A stretch of DNA of 19,187 nucleotides, from NCBI GenBank assembly GCA_013698525.1, contig JACCSM010000268.1, positions 1 through 19,187 on the forward strand, given 5' to 3'. The notes beneath the pieces were generated by a model, which ran no database searches, was not told where the DNA came from, and was given only the letters and a program-made list of their open reading frames with translations. Position 1 is the stretch's first letter; each line of letters starts with the position of its first letter. The stretch comes from Rubrobacteraceae bacterium (GTDB lineage Bacteria; Actinomycetota; Rubrobacteria; Rubrobacterales; Rubrobacteraceae). This document shows, in pieces, positions 6,983 to 13,899 of the stretch. The translations under genes and the position numbers were made by a program.

Positions 6983-7720
6983 CTACAACAAGTTCAGGTC
7001 CACGATGCCCGATGCGACGAGCAGAGCGACGATGATGGGTTGGTGGATCAGGTAGACAAACAGCGAGTATCTACCCAGGGGAAGCAGCGGTCTCGCCAGT
7101 ACAGGGGCCTTGTCCTTCAGAACCGCGGTCCCCCTACCATCGCCGTACACCACGTTCCCGAAGAACAGCCCGATCAGGACGACGCCGAACCAGGGTAACA
7201 AGGGCCTGTAATCCGGCATCATCACACCCTCTGGTACGACACCGAATGGCAGGAGCCAGAAGCTCTGTGAGTAGGGGTCCTGGGCCATTGTGTACTGACC
7301 GGCGGCGAATATGAGGGTGCCGAGCACGAGGTTGGTGAACCGGAGCCCCAGGAAAGGGTAGGCGAGGATTATGGAGACCCCGATCAGGTGCAGTATGCCG
7401 AACGCCACGACGCCCATCCCTAAGGCCAGGAAGACGACGGTCAAGACCATCCCGTACGCGAGGATCCTCAAGCCTCTCGCCAGGTATTTGCCGAAGAGCC
7501 TCCACCCCGTCATGCTGGTCCTCGCCCGGCTTATGGCGAGCGAGACGCCGAGGAGGAACAGAAACAGGCCTGCCGTAACGTCGGCGAAGAGATCCCAGTG
7601 CCCCGAAGTGGACTGGATGTCATAGCCTCCGAGGGTATCCAAGTCGTAGGTGAAGTGGTAGACGATCATCATGGTGATGGCGACGCCGCGGGCCGCATCC
7701 ACCTCCCAGAACCTGTCCAC
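6983..7720 (-). CDS. DUF1624 / HGSNAT-like integral membrane protein, putative acyltransferase
   Basis: This 245-residue polytopic membrane protein opens with FWEVDAARGVAITMMIVYHF. The R-G-(V/I)-A-x-x-x-M-(I/V)-x-(Y/F)-H pattern marks the heparan-alpha-glucosaminide N-acetyltransferase-like/DUF1624 family, relatives of YeiB and acyltransferase-3 proteins. About seven hydrophobic helices follow, for example AGLFLFLLGVSLAISRA, ILAYGMVLTVVFLALGMGVV, GVVLIGLFFGNVVYG and LFVYLIHQPIIVALLV. The terminal Y-S-L-x-x-Y-L-I-H-Q-P motif is also typical. The probable role is acylation of an envelope sugar or lipid, but the substrate is unknown. The GTG start at 7720 has only a weak purine-rich stretch (GGAGCG) upstream. 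It lies alone on its strand, 262 bp from a divergent-side neighbour's stop region and 383 bp before glmS. Confidence 0.85.
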   Translation of the reverse strand: MDRFWEVDAARGVAITMMIVYHFTYDLDTLGGYDIQSTSGHWDLFADVTAGLFLFLLGVSLAISRARTSMTGWRLFGKYLARGLRILAYGMVLTVVFLALGMGVVAFGILHLIGVSIILAYPFLGLRFTNLVLGTLIFAAGQYTMAQDPYSQSFWLLPFGVVPEGVMMPDYRPLLPWFGVVLIGLFFGNVVYGDGRGTAVLKDKAPVLARPLLPLGRYSLFVYLIHQPIIVALLVASGIVDLNLL

Positions 7721-7801
7721 CTTACGCTCCGTACCCGACTCCTCTCCGGTTTTTCCGGATCATACCCCACCCCCGTCCCCTGCGGACCGCGGCGCATGGG
7801 T

Positions 7802-7807
7802 TAGCAT
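7802..7807 (+). promoter_or_regulatory. Putative -10 element for the GNAT gene at 7814 (leaderless geometry)
   Basis: TAGCAT followed by TGGTCT and then the GTG start, a 6-nt spacer. There is no Shine-Dalgarno and no recognisable -35 element. The assignment rests on the same spacing seen before other genes in this window. Confidence 0.4.
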
Positions 7808-7813
7808 TGGTCT

Positions 7814-8293
7814 GTGAGTGCTGACTTCATCATAAGGCCGGGACACAAGGATGACGCGGCCGAGGCTGCAAGGCTGTGGATGCAGAGCGCCGAGGAACAT
7901 ACGGCCCACGACCGGGTCTACGAGACCTCACCCGGAGCCGAGAAGACGATGCGACGCTTTCTGGCCGACGTGGCGAACAGCGGCTACTCGTTCCTCTTCG
8001 TGGCTGCGGCAGGAGACCGGACGGTGGGCTTTATCTCGGGTGAGCTGCGCCAGGGCTCCCCGACCTTCCTCCCGAAGATGTGGGCCTCCGTGGATGACGT
8101 CTTCGTCGAACCCGAGTACCGTAACCGCGGTATGGGTCGCGCCCTCCTCCAAAGTGTCCAGTCCTGGGCGCAGGAGAGAGGCGCAGACGGTATCTCACTC
8201 CAGGTCGCGGCCGCCAACGCGCGCGGCCGCAAGTTCTACGAAGACCTGGGGTTCCGTGAGATCTCGGTGTACCAGGTGTTTGAGTTCGAGTAG
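7814..8293 (+). CDS. GNAT-family N-acetyltransferase
   Basis: This 159-residue acetyltransferase begins SADFIIRPGHKDDAAEAARL, the usual beta1-alpha1 opening. It carries the acetyl-CoA pyrophosphate-binding motif A, VDDVFVEPEYRNRGMGRALL (R-N-R-G-M-G at about residues 106-111), then motif B as ANARGRKFYEDLGF. The family moves an acetyl group from acetyl-CoA to a primary amine, and the substrate cannot be inferred. A GTG at 7814 without Shine-Dalgarno is the first possible start that gives the complete fold. It is convergent with the GNAT gene at 8320-8811, with only 26 bp between the stop codons. The two proteins are not close copies of each other (motif A differs), so a recent tandem duplication is unlikely. 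Confidence 0.9.
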   Translation: MSADFIIRPGHKDDAAEAARLWMQSAEEHTAHDRVYETSPGAEKTMRRFLADVANSGYSFLFVAAAGDRTVGFISGELRQGSPTFLPKMWASVDDVFVEPEYRNRGMGRALLQSVQSWAQERGADGISLQVAAANARGRKFYEDLGFREISVYQVFEFE

Positions 8294-8300
8294 AGGCTAC

Positions 8301-8328
8301 AGCTTTCAGGTATCAGCCGTCAGCTTTT
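8301..8328. repeat. Degenerate TCAG heptad repeat
   Basis: The 26-bp gap between the two convergent acetyltransferase genes, with a few flanking bases, reads CTTTCAG-GTATCAG-CCGTCAG followed by CTTTTTG. This is three 7-nt units of the form nnnTCAG. Similar TCAG/CTGA runs recur at 15458-15475, 15596-15640 and 17768-17800. The run of Ts after the units could also help terminate the plus-strand transcript. Confidence 0.45.
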
Positions 8329-8811
8329 TGTTCTTCTGCCGCTGATGGGTAGGGTGCCTGAGAGGACTCTTACGGCTGTCTCGGGCTCGTAGCCGAGGGC
8401 GGCGTAGAACGCTTCGGCTTCGTCATCTTCGATCTGTGCTTCAACGTAAGAGATGCCGCGCTCCGCGCAACGTTCATGCGCAGCTTCAAGAAGGGCGCGG
8501 CCGATGCCCTGGAGTCTGGTTTCCGGTCGCACGTAGAGGTCTTCGATGCTGGCGAACAGGCCTCCAGCGGAGACGTTGAGGCGGTAGGCGATGGCGGCTA
8601 CGCCTAGTATGTGGTCCTCCGCCTTGGCGGCCAGTACCTCTGCGTCTCTGGCTTCGACGGCCCTGCGCAGACTTTCGGCAAAATCCGCGGGTAAGGGCTC
8701 TCCGTCCCTGAGGGCTTCCTCTAGGACCATCAGGGGCTGGGCCAAGCTTGTTGCGGGGACAAGGGCGACCTCGACCGGCTTCAACGCTCGATGGTGCCCT
8801 CTTTCTCTCAT
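8320..8811 (-). CDS. GNAT-family N-acetyltransferase
   Basis: At up to 163 residues, this protein carries GNAT motif A as IEDLYVRPETRLQGIGRALL (R-L-Q-G-I-G) and motif B as EAEAFYAALGYEPE. The region VEVALVPATSLAQPLMVLEEAL forms the first strand and helix. The start is uncertain: the ATG at 8811 has GGGG only two bases away, while a TTG ten codons in (8784) would begin just before the conserved first strand. The gene starts 11 bp after the stop of the C39-like peptidase gene and on the same strand, so the two are probably co-transcribed. Whether acetylation has anything to do with the secreted peptidase is unknown. Confidence 0.87.
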   Translation of the reverse strand: MRERGHHRALKPVEVALVPATSLAQPLMVLEEALRDGEPLPADFAESLRRAVEARDAEVLAAKAEDHILGVAAIAYRLNVSAGGLFASIEDLYVRPETRLQGIGRALLEAAHERCAERGISYVEAQIEDDEAEAFYAALGYEPETAVRVLSGTLPISGRRTKS

Positions 8812-8822
8812 ATCCCCGACAA

Positions 8823-10007
8823 CTACCAGCTCCCGCGGGCGTAGGTGCGGTCAGGGACGGACCAGCTCTCAGGGCGCACGATGTACGCCACGCCGCCCGA
8901 GCCAGACTCGAACCACGCCCTGTGGAGCTCGTCGCGTTGGTAGATTCGCCTAACGCCCGAATTAGTGCCGGCTGCGGGATCGTTGACGATCACGTTCCCT
9001 GCTTCGGTGAAGCCTCGGATCACGAGTAGGTGGCCCGAGCTCGCCGGGAGGGGCGCGCCTGTCAGCCCTCCCCTCTCCCAAGAAATGCTCGCGATGACAG
9101 GCACCCCTTTCGCGATCCACCGCTCGACCTGTCCGAGCGAGGAGAAGCGGTTGACCGAGGCCTTTAGCCCGTTAGAGGCAGCGTAGGCTGTGTTGAAAGG
9201 CCAGTTACCGTTCCCGCGGTAGACGTAATCGTAGGTGCCGCGCGCCACGGTGGGAACCTCCTGGTCGAGGCCCCGCCTGCCCATCTTGTTCGCCCAGTAG
9301 GCCATAACCATGGAGAGAGACGTCGGGCTGCACCACACCTCGCCGCCGTTCGGGTAGATCATCTGCGACCGGGCAGGCACAGAGAGGTCGTCGCCCCACA
9401 GGCTCTCATTAGCCTCGAGGAGAACGTCCCCGTCGCGGTAAGAGTTGGAGGTTGTTACGTAGATCGCCCTGACGCTCGGTGTACTTCCCGTTCTCTTCGA
9501 AAGAAGGGTGAGACGATACTGGTAGGCGTCAGCGAACACGGGACCGATGCTCTGGAGCGTGTCCGTCAGGACCCGCCAGTCTCCAGCTCTCTGGCCGTCC
9601 ACGCCGTGGCGCTTCATGGTACCCGTTCCTTCGGCCCACACGCCCATGTCCCACCAGCGGGTCCAGCTCCCGCCCGAGCGCACCCTCATCTCGATCCGCA
9701 ACCAGGTACCGGAAGGCGTGCGCGCGTTCCAAGAAGGGATGAAAGTATCCTTGTGAGCCGAGTCGTATACCCGGGAGGTCAGCGTGCCCTTAGTCCTCCC
9801 GCGGGCGAGCCGGGCCGCACCGTTCTTGAACGTAACCCCTCTCTCGGTCCCTGCCGCAAGGGCTCTGTGAGTATCGTAGGAGCCGAAATCTATGTACGAT
9901 CCACTCGCCGCTTTTGCTTCACCGGAGACACATAAGAGCAGGCAAGTGAGCACAAGCGCCGGGACGACGCGCTCTGGCAAGGTCCCGGGTAGAGAGATCC
10001 TCGTCAC
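8823..10007 (-). CDS. Secreted C39-like cysteine peptidase
   Basis: The product of 394 residues (from GTG 10007) has a Sec-type signal peptide: an RISLPGTLPER n-region, a hydrophobic core VVPALVLTCLLLCVSG, and a likely cleavage after AKAA. Residues about 35-205 are a beta-rich region with W-rich stretches (GSWTRWWDMGVW). The C-terminal part is a papain-like C39_2 domain, with GGEVWCSPTSLSMVMAYW giving the catalytic Cys at 226, SSGHLLVIRGF the His at 326 and NVIVNDPAA the Asp at 343. The triad is complete. The domain occurs in exported peptidases and in proteins that cleave or bind wall peptides; the substrate is unknown. The frame is open to 10088 and an ATG lies at 10016, but TATCAT sits 7 nt before the GTG at 10007, favouring a leaderless start there. 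It is divergent from the wall amidase gene. Confidence 0.87.
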   Translation of the reverse strand: MTRISLPGTLPERVVPALVLTCLLLCVSGEAKAASGSYIDFGSYDTHRALAAGTERGVTFKNGAARLARGRTKGTLTSRVYDSAHKDTFIPSWNARTPSGTWLRIEMRVRSGGSWTRWWDMGVWAEGTGTMKRHGVDGQRAGDWRVLTDTLQSIGPVFADAYQYRLTLLSKRTGSTPSVRAIYVTTSNSYRDGDVLLEANESLWGDDLSVPARSQMIYPNGGEVWCSPTSLSMVMAYWANKMGRRGLDQEVPTVARGTYDYVYRGNGNWPFNTAYAASNGLKASVNRFSSLGQVERWIAKGVPVIASISWERGGLTGAPLPASSGHLLVIRGFTEAGNVIVNDPAAGTNSGVRRIYQRDELHRAWFESGSGGVAYIVRPESWSVPDRTYARGSW

Positions 10008-10014
10008 GAAATAC

Positions 10015-10020
10015 ATGATA
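10015..10020 (-). promoter_or_regulatory. Putative -10 element of the C39-like peptidase gene (leaderless geometry)
   Basis: TATCAT on the minus strand, then GTATTTC (7 nt), then the in-frame GTG at 10007. The alternative ATG at 10016 would overlap this hexamer. If the hexamer is the promoter, that ATG would not be in the transcript. Confidence 0.42.
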
Positions 10021-10121
10021 CAGGCCTGCACGCTCGAGCGCACCTTGTACTGATCTCTGCGAAAAGATCTAGAGCGGTGAAGATTCATGCTGAGTTCAGT
10101 AAAATCTCACCGGACTTGCCC

Positions 10122-10127
10122 TATAAT
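10122..10127 (+). promoter_or_regulatory. Putative -10 element of the amidase gene
   Basis: TATAAT, the exact consensus hexamer, about 200 bp upstream of the amidase start. No good -35 element is visible at 16-18 nt. If used, transcription would begin near 10134 and give a leader of about 190 nt. That is unusual here, since several other genes appear leaderless. Confidence 0.5.
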
Positions 10128-10133
10128 GGCGGC

Positions 10134-10323
10134 CGTAGAGACAAGGCTTTCTCTGGAGGGAAACGCTGCGCTTCGAGCTTAGGTCTTGCCGACCTTGGGT
10201 TTGACCGCACAATTGGGAAGGCAGGCTCCGATGCGAGCATAGGGGCCCGGGGCGCTACCAAGGCGCCAAGAGAGGTGCGCGAAACACCTTAGAGCACCGG
10301 AGACAGTGCAAATGGAGGGGTAC
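10134..10323 (+). ncRNA. Structured 5' leader of the amidase gene, candidate cis-regulatory RNA
   Basis: No ORF is apparent in this stretch. Short local hairpins include AGGTC/GACCT (10181-10185 with 10191-10195) and AGGTG/CACCT (10273-10277 with 10285-10289). Near the 3' end, GGTGC (10274-10278) could pair instead with GCACC (10294-10298), and GCAC (10294-10297) could pair with GTGC (10306-10309) just before the ribosome site GGAGG (10314-10318). These pairings exclude one another, as in a switch. I compared it from memory with the c-di-AMP (ydaO) and c-di-GMP-I classes. A stretch GAGGGAAACGCTGCGC resembles part of the c-di-GMP-I core, but the conserved GCAAAGC is not intact and no ydaO signature was found. 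The class is unknown. Confidence 0.4.
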
Positions 10324-11454
10324 ATGCATTCTGAGGATCGGTCCACGACTATGAACCGCCGGGATTTCCTGAGATTGGGCGGAGCAGGACTTGCAGGCGC
10401 CTCCCTGCTCGGAACGGCGGGCGGCAGGGTTGTGGCACAGACAGGATCTTCTCTGGAGGCACAGTTCGCGGCCGCCGCCAGAAAGTACGAGGTTCCTGTC
10501 GAGTTGCTCCTGGCGATGGGCTACTACAACACCCTCTGGGAGATGCCGCCGCCATCCGCCAGCGCCTACCGGAAGGGAGATCTCGAAGGCCGCGGCGACT
10601 ACGGGATCATGCAGCTCACCCAAAACCCGTCCAGGAACACTCTAGGCAAGGCGGCGAAGCTAACTGGTCTCTCCAAAGCTCGACTCAAGAATGATCGCTC
10701 TGCCAACATCGAGGGCGGCGCAGCTTTCCTTTCAGACCTTGTCGGAAAGCCCAAGCCGAAGAGCCTGAATCGCTGGCAGGAGGCGCTCACCAAGTACGCG
10801 GGCACGGAACTGTACGCCAGCCAGATCTACGGTGTGCTCAGGAGCGGAGCCTCACTGACCATCTCGACCGGCGAGCGCCTTAAGCTCTCGCCACAAGACG
10901 TCGAAGTATCTCAGGTCTACACTACCCAGAGCGGCGCCACCAACTACCCACGGGCCGTGTGGCATCCGGCCGCCTCATGCAACTACACCGACTCCAACCG
11001 GGAGACCTCCTACGATAACAAGATCGTTATCCACGTCGCACAGGGTTCCTACTCCGGGACCATAAGCTGGTTCGAGAATTGCGCCGCCCAGGCGTCGGCA
11101 CACTACGTCGTCAGCAGGAAAGGCCAGGTGGCGCAGTGTGTGCGCGACGAGGACATCGCCTGGCACGCCGGTTTGTGGGACACCAACACGTACAGCATCG
11201 GCATCGAGCACGCGGGTTACATAAACTACCCCGACTCGTTCACCGATGAGATGTACCACGCTTCGGCGAGGCTCTCGGCGTGGTACTGCAAGAAGTACAA
11301 GATCCTTATAGACCGCGAGCACATAATCGGCCACGATCAAGTACCCGGCTGTCCCGGCTCCGGCGGCGGGGTCAATTGCCATACCGACCCGGGCAGCTAC
11401 TGGGACTGGAAGAAGTACATGCGCTTCATCCGCTACCATCGGGATCGCCTCTAG
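10324..11454 (+). CDS. Tat-exported N-acetylmuramoyl-L-alanine amidase with N-terminal lysozyme-like domain
   Basis: This 376-residue protein cuts the bond between MurNAc and the peptide stem of peptidoglycan outside the cell. A Tat signal is clear: NRRDFLRLGG at 11-20, a hydrophobic stretch AGLAGASLLG, and a likely cut after VVAQ. Residues about 43-160 resemble a lytic-transglycosylase-like fold (VPVELLLAMGYYNTLW, GDYGIMQLT, NIEGGAAFLSDL). The position normally holding the catalytic Glu appears to be Asn 69. Residues about 205-365 are an Amidase_2 domain: IVIHVAQG gives zinc ligand His 237, SAHYVVSRKGQVAQCVRD the core, GIEHAGY Glu 295, IIGHDQVPGCPG a typical segment and CHTDPG zinc ligand His 353. 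The ATG at 10324 is chosen because GGAGG lies 5 nt upstream; the ATG at 10351 is a possible alternative. Confidence 0.9.
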   Translation: MHSEDRSTTMNRRDFLRLGGAGLAGASLLGTAGGRVVAQTGSSLEAQFAAAARKYEVPVELLLAMGYYNTLWEMPPPSASAYRKGDLEGRGDYGIMQLTQNPSRNTLGKAAKLTGLSKARLKNDRSANIEGGAAFLSDLVGKPKPKSLNRWQEALTKYAGTELYASQIYGVLRSGASLTISTGERLKLSPQDVEVSQVYTTQSGATNYPRAVWHPAASCNYTDSNRETSYDNKIVIHVAQGSYSGTISWFENCAAQASAHYVVSRKGQVAQCVRDEDIAWHAGLWDTNTYSIGIEHAGYINYPDSFTDEMYHASARLSAWYCKKYKILIDREHIIGHDQVPGCPGSGGGVNCHTDPGSYWDWKKYMRFIRYHRDRL

Positions 11455-11552
11455 CTCTATCGCATCGGCAGGTCCCCGCCGCCCACGAACGGTAAGGGTT
11501 GCAGACATTGGTCTGTGGTCAGTCGATCCGCATCAACTCGTACCGGCTGAGC

Positions 11553-12593
11553 TCACCCTCTGATAGGTGAGATTGGCTCCGAAGCTCGTAGGCAAGCCGC
11601 AACGACTCGCTGTATCCCCTCCCCAGTTCCCAAAACGTCACACGCGTCGAGGTGCGTGCAGAAGCGGACGTAGCCGGGTCTGCCAGGTGTGGCGAGTACG
11701 CCTTCGCGGGCGAGAGCCTGCAGGAACTCGGAAGGGTCGTCGACAGCGACGAGGACGAGGTTGGTCTCCGGTTCCCGGACGTCGTAGCCAGCCTCCCTCA
11801 GCCCCGAGGCGAGGTTGCGGGCGTGGTCGTGATCCTCAGCTAACCTGTCTACGTGGTTCTCGAAAGCGTAGAGGGAGGCCGCGGCGATGATGCCGGCCTG
11901 CCGCATACCACCCCCGAAGGCCTTGCGCGCCCGACGTGCCTCCATGATGGTCTCCTCGTCCCCGGCGAGCAGGGACCCGACCGGTGCTCCGAGACCCTTT
12001 GAGGAGCACACGGAGACCGTGTCGGCGTGCGCGCACCATTCTCTGGCCGGTATACCGGTCGCAGCCTGCGCGTTGAAGAGCCTGGCCCCGTCGAGGTGGA
12101 CCTTCAGGCCGAGCTCTGTCGCCGTCGCGGCGACAGTCGCGAAGTCCTCCAGCGGGAAGATCTTGCCCCCCGAGGTGTTGTGGGTGTTCTCCAGGCAGAG
12201 CAGCCTCGAGCGCGGGAAGTGGACGTCCTCGGGCCTGACGGCGGCGCGTACGGTCTCCGAGTCGAGGACGCCGGCCTCGCCGGCAAGGGTGCGGAGCTGG
12301 ACGCCCGAGAGCATCGCTGGGGCACCGGCCTCGTAGACAAAGATGTGGGAACCTTCGTGCAAGAGCACCTCCTCCCCCCGGTTCGTGTTGACGTGGACCC
12401 CGATCTGGTTGGTCATCGTCCCGGAAGGGGCGTAGAGCGCCGCCTCCTTGCCGAGCAGGTCAGCCACGTACTCCTCGAGCCGGTTTACCGCCGGATCCTC
12501 ACCGAACACGTCGTCCCCGACCGGCGCCTCGAGCATCACCCGCCGCATGCCCTCCGTTGGACGGGTCACGGTGTCGCTGCGAAGATCTATCAA
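11553..12593 (-). CDS. ltaE: Low-specificity L-threonine aldolase
   Basis: This is a PLP enzyme that cleaves L-threonine and allo-threonine to glycine and acetaldehyde in the cytoplasm. Its 346 residues fit the fold-type I aldolase family (Beta_elim_lyase). Key motifs are the N-terminal IDLRSDTVTRPTEGMRRVM, VGDDVFGEDPAVNRLE, ALYAPSGTMTNQIG, LENTHNTSGGKIFPLE, the PLP-binding Asp 168 in VHLDGARLFNA, and the Schiff-base Lys 199 in SVCSSKGLGAPVGS. The start is a TTG at 12593 that overlaps the RNase HIII stop as TTGA, with GGAGGTGA just upstream, so it is the last gene of a coupled three-gene unit. An inverted repeat CTCACC/GGTGAG spans its stop codon and might act as a weak terminator, but without a U-tract. 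Confidence 0.95.
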   Translation of the reverse strand: MIDLRSDTVTRPTEGMRRVMLEAPVGDDVFGEDPAVNRLEEYVADLLGKEAALYAPSGTMTNQIGVHVNTNRGEEVLLHEGSHIFVYEAGAPAMLSGVQLRTLAGEAGVLDSETVRAAVRPEDVHFPRSRLLCLENTHNTSGGKIFPLEDFATVAATATELGLKVHLDGARLFNAQAATGIPAREWCAHADTVSVCSSKGLGAPVGSLLAGDEETIMEARRARKAFGGGMRQAGIIAAASLYAFENHVDRLAEDHDHARNLASGLREAGYDVREPETNLVLVAVDDPSEFLQALAREGVLATPGRPGYVRFCTHLDACDVLGTGEGIQRVVAACLRASEPISPIRG

Positions 12594-13534
12594 GGGTCAC
12601 CTCCATCACTCTGTTCGGCCGTCTCTAGCACCCGACGCGTGGTGGCGAAGTGGATCTTCGCAACCTCCGCAAGACCCTCCTCCCCGAGTTCTCCGACCAC
12701 CCGCCGACCGGCCTCCACAACGTGCGTCGCTCCAAGCGGCAAACCGAACCCAATCCGCTCCGAGAGACGGTTGATCTCCTCGAGTTGCCGCGCCCGCGCC
12801 ATTATGGACGCAGCCGCTACTGCCGCGTCGTCCTCAGCCCGCGTGCGTACCTCGAGCCGCACGCTTCCGGGCACGAACGGCTCTAGATAAGAGCGGGTGG
12901 ATTTGGCAAACTCGTCTACCACTACCACTTCAACCTCGCTAATAAGTTCACCCATGATCGTGGCGTCGAGCTCGCCGAGCAGCCTGTTGACGTTTCCGGC
13001 GGCGCTTCGACGGGACTCGTACTTTCGGGGTGAAAGCGATATGACGTGGACGTTGTTCCGGCCTACGGTTTCGAGGATGCGATCTGAGATCCGGCGGATG
13101 CCCGAGACCCTGATCTCCTTTGAATCTCTGACCCCTATCTCCTGCAGCTTTCTCGCCGTCTCTGCGTGTGTTATACGGACCCCGGCAACGACCAGTGGAC
13201 CGAAGTAGTCGCCCTTCCCGGCCTCGTCGATGCCGAGCCTCGGCGTAGCGTCGAGAACGGGTCTCCCTCCCATGCGGGATGTCGAAGCCCGTGTACCACC
13301 AGCCTTCGCCTGCGACGTGCGCCAGCCGTCCAGAAAGTCCCGCAACCCTGAAGCTCTACCTCCGGCAGAGAGCTTACCCGTATGATAGACGTTCAGCTTC
13401 GCGGTCTCATCGTCGCGGGCCAGGTCGTACTGGGTGCCGTGATCTATAGCCCTGCTACCTACTATCTCGACGCCTTCTGTGTCGAGAAGCAGTCGCAGTT
13501 CCGCGGGGATTTCGGCAGGTGGGGCGGGGTTCAA
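12590..13534 (-). CDS. rnhC: Ribonuclease HIII
   Basis: RNase HIII removes RNA from RNA/DNA hybrids. The 314-residue length fits HIII (about 300) and not HII (about 200-250). It has an N-terminal TBP-like substrate-binding domain, with YDLARDDETAKLNVYHTGKL at about residues 36-55. The catalytic domain starts with RLGIDEAGKGDYFGPLVVAG; the GKGDYFGP form is characteristic of HIII. The acidic residues Asp 103, Glu 104 and Asp 207 (VVVDEFAKS) and the DSKE motif at 137-140 are visible. The start is the TTG at 13534, overlapping the acylphosphatase stop as TTGA; the open frame further upstream lies inside acylphosphatase and is not family-like. HIII is better known from Firmicutes than from Actinomycetota. 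Whether an HII gene also exists cannot be told from this window. Confidence 0.94.
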   Translation of the reverse strand: MNPAPPAEIPAELRLLLDTEGVEIVGSRAIDHGTQYDLARDDETAKLNVYHTGKLSAGGRASGLRDFLDGWRTSQAKAGGTRASTSRMGGRPVLDATPRLGIDEAGKGDYFGPLVVAGVRITHAETARKLQEIGVRDSKEIRVSGIRRISDRILETVGRNNVHVISLSPRKYESRRSAAGNVNRLLGELDATIMGELISEVEVVVVDEFAKSTRSYLEPFVPGSVRLEVRTRAEDDAAVAAASIMARARQLEEINRLSERIGFGLPLGATHVVEAGRRVVGELGEEGLAEVAKIHFATTRRVLETAEQSDGGDP

Positions 13535-13815
13535 CGTACCTCGAAGCCTTCGAGGTCTCCGCTGGATCTCTCGAAGTCCGTATCCACGTTCTCGACCGAG
13601 GCATGCTGAGGGCCTTCTTCGCACCAGCGGACCATCTCCCTGACCCTCTCAGAAGGACCTTCGAACAAGGCTTCGACCTGCCCGTCAGGCATGTTCTTCA
13701 CCCATCCCGCCAGGCCGAGTTCTTCGGCCTTCTGCCGGGCCGAGTCCCGGAAGAAGACTCCCTGCACCTGGCCTGAGACCCTGACGTGCGCGCGTTCCAG
13801 ATTGCTGCTTTGCAC
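13531..13815 (-). CDS. acyP: Acylphosphatase
   Basis: This small cytoplasmic enzyme hydrolyses the carboxyl-phosphate bond of acylphosphates. Its 94 residues match the family length of about 90-100. The signature VSGQVQGVFFRDSARQKAEE contains the phosphate-binding loop and the catalytic Arg 23. It is followed by GLAGWVKNMPDGQVEALFEG, with the catalytic Asn in the W-V-K-N motif. The GTG start at 13815 has GGAGGT 7 nt upstream, a strong ribosome site. It is first in the acyP-rnhC-ltaE unit. A possible promoter lies upstream on the minus strand (GTGAAC, 16 nt, TAAGCT, around 13850-13877). It lies 84 bp from the divergent glycosyltransferase gene. Confidence 0.95.
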   Translation of the reverse strand: MQSSNLERAHVRVSGQVQGVFFRDSARQKAEELGLAGWVKNMPDGQVEALFEGPSERVREMVRWCEEGPQHASVENVDTDFERSSGDLEGFEVR

Positions 13816-13879
13816 TTTACGTACCTCCGTTGGGAGCCTTTACGGTCAGCTTATCCCATATTTGGGCAGGTTCACCCGA

Positions 13880-13885
13880 TATGCT
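13880..13885 (+). promoter_or_regulatory. Putative -10 element of the glycosyltransferase gene
   Basis: TATGCT lies 14 nt before the ATG at 13900; TAGCCT (13885-13890) is an overlapping alternative 9 nt away. Either would give a leader of fewer than 10 nt with only AGAGCGG before the ATG, so translation would be nearly leaderless. No good -35 element is seen. Confidence 0.3.
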
Positions 13886-13899
13886 AGCCTAGAGCGGCC

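Noticed and set aside
7805..11516. Repeated 12-mer CATTGGTCTGTG at 7805 and 11505
   Set aside because: A pair of matching 12-mers is expected by chance several times in a 19-kb window.
11549..11568. CTCACC/GGTGAG inverted repeat at the ltaE end as a shared terminator
   Set aside because: Only 6 bp, partly inside coding sequence, with no U-tract; mentioned under ltaE but not called as a feature.
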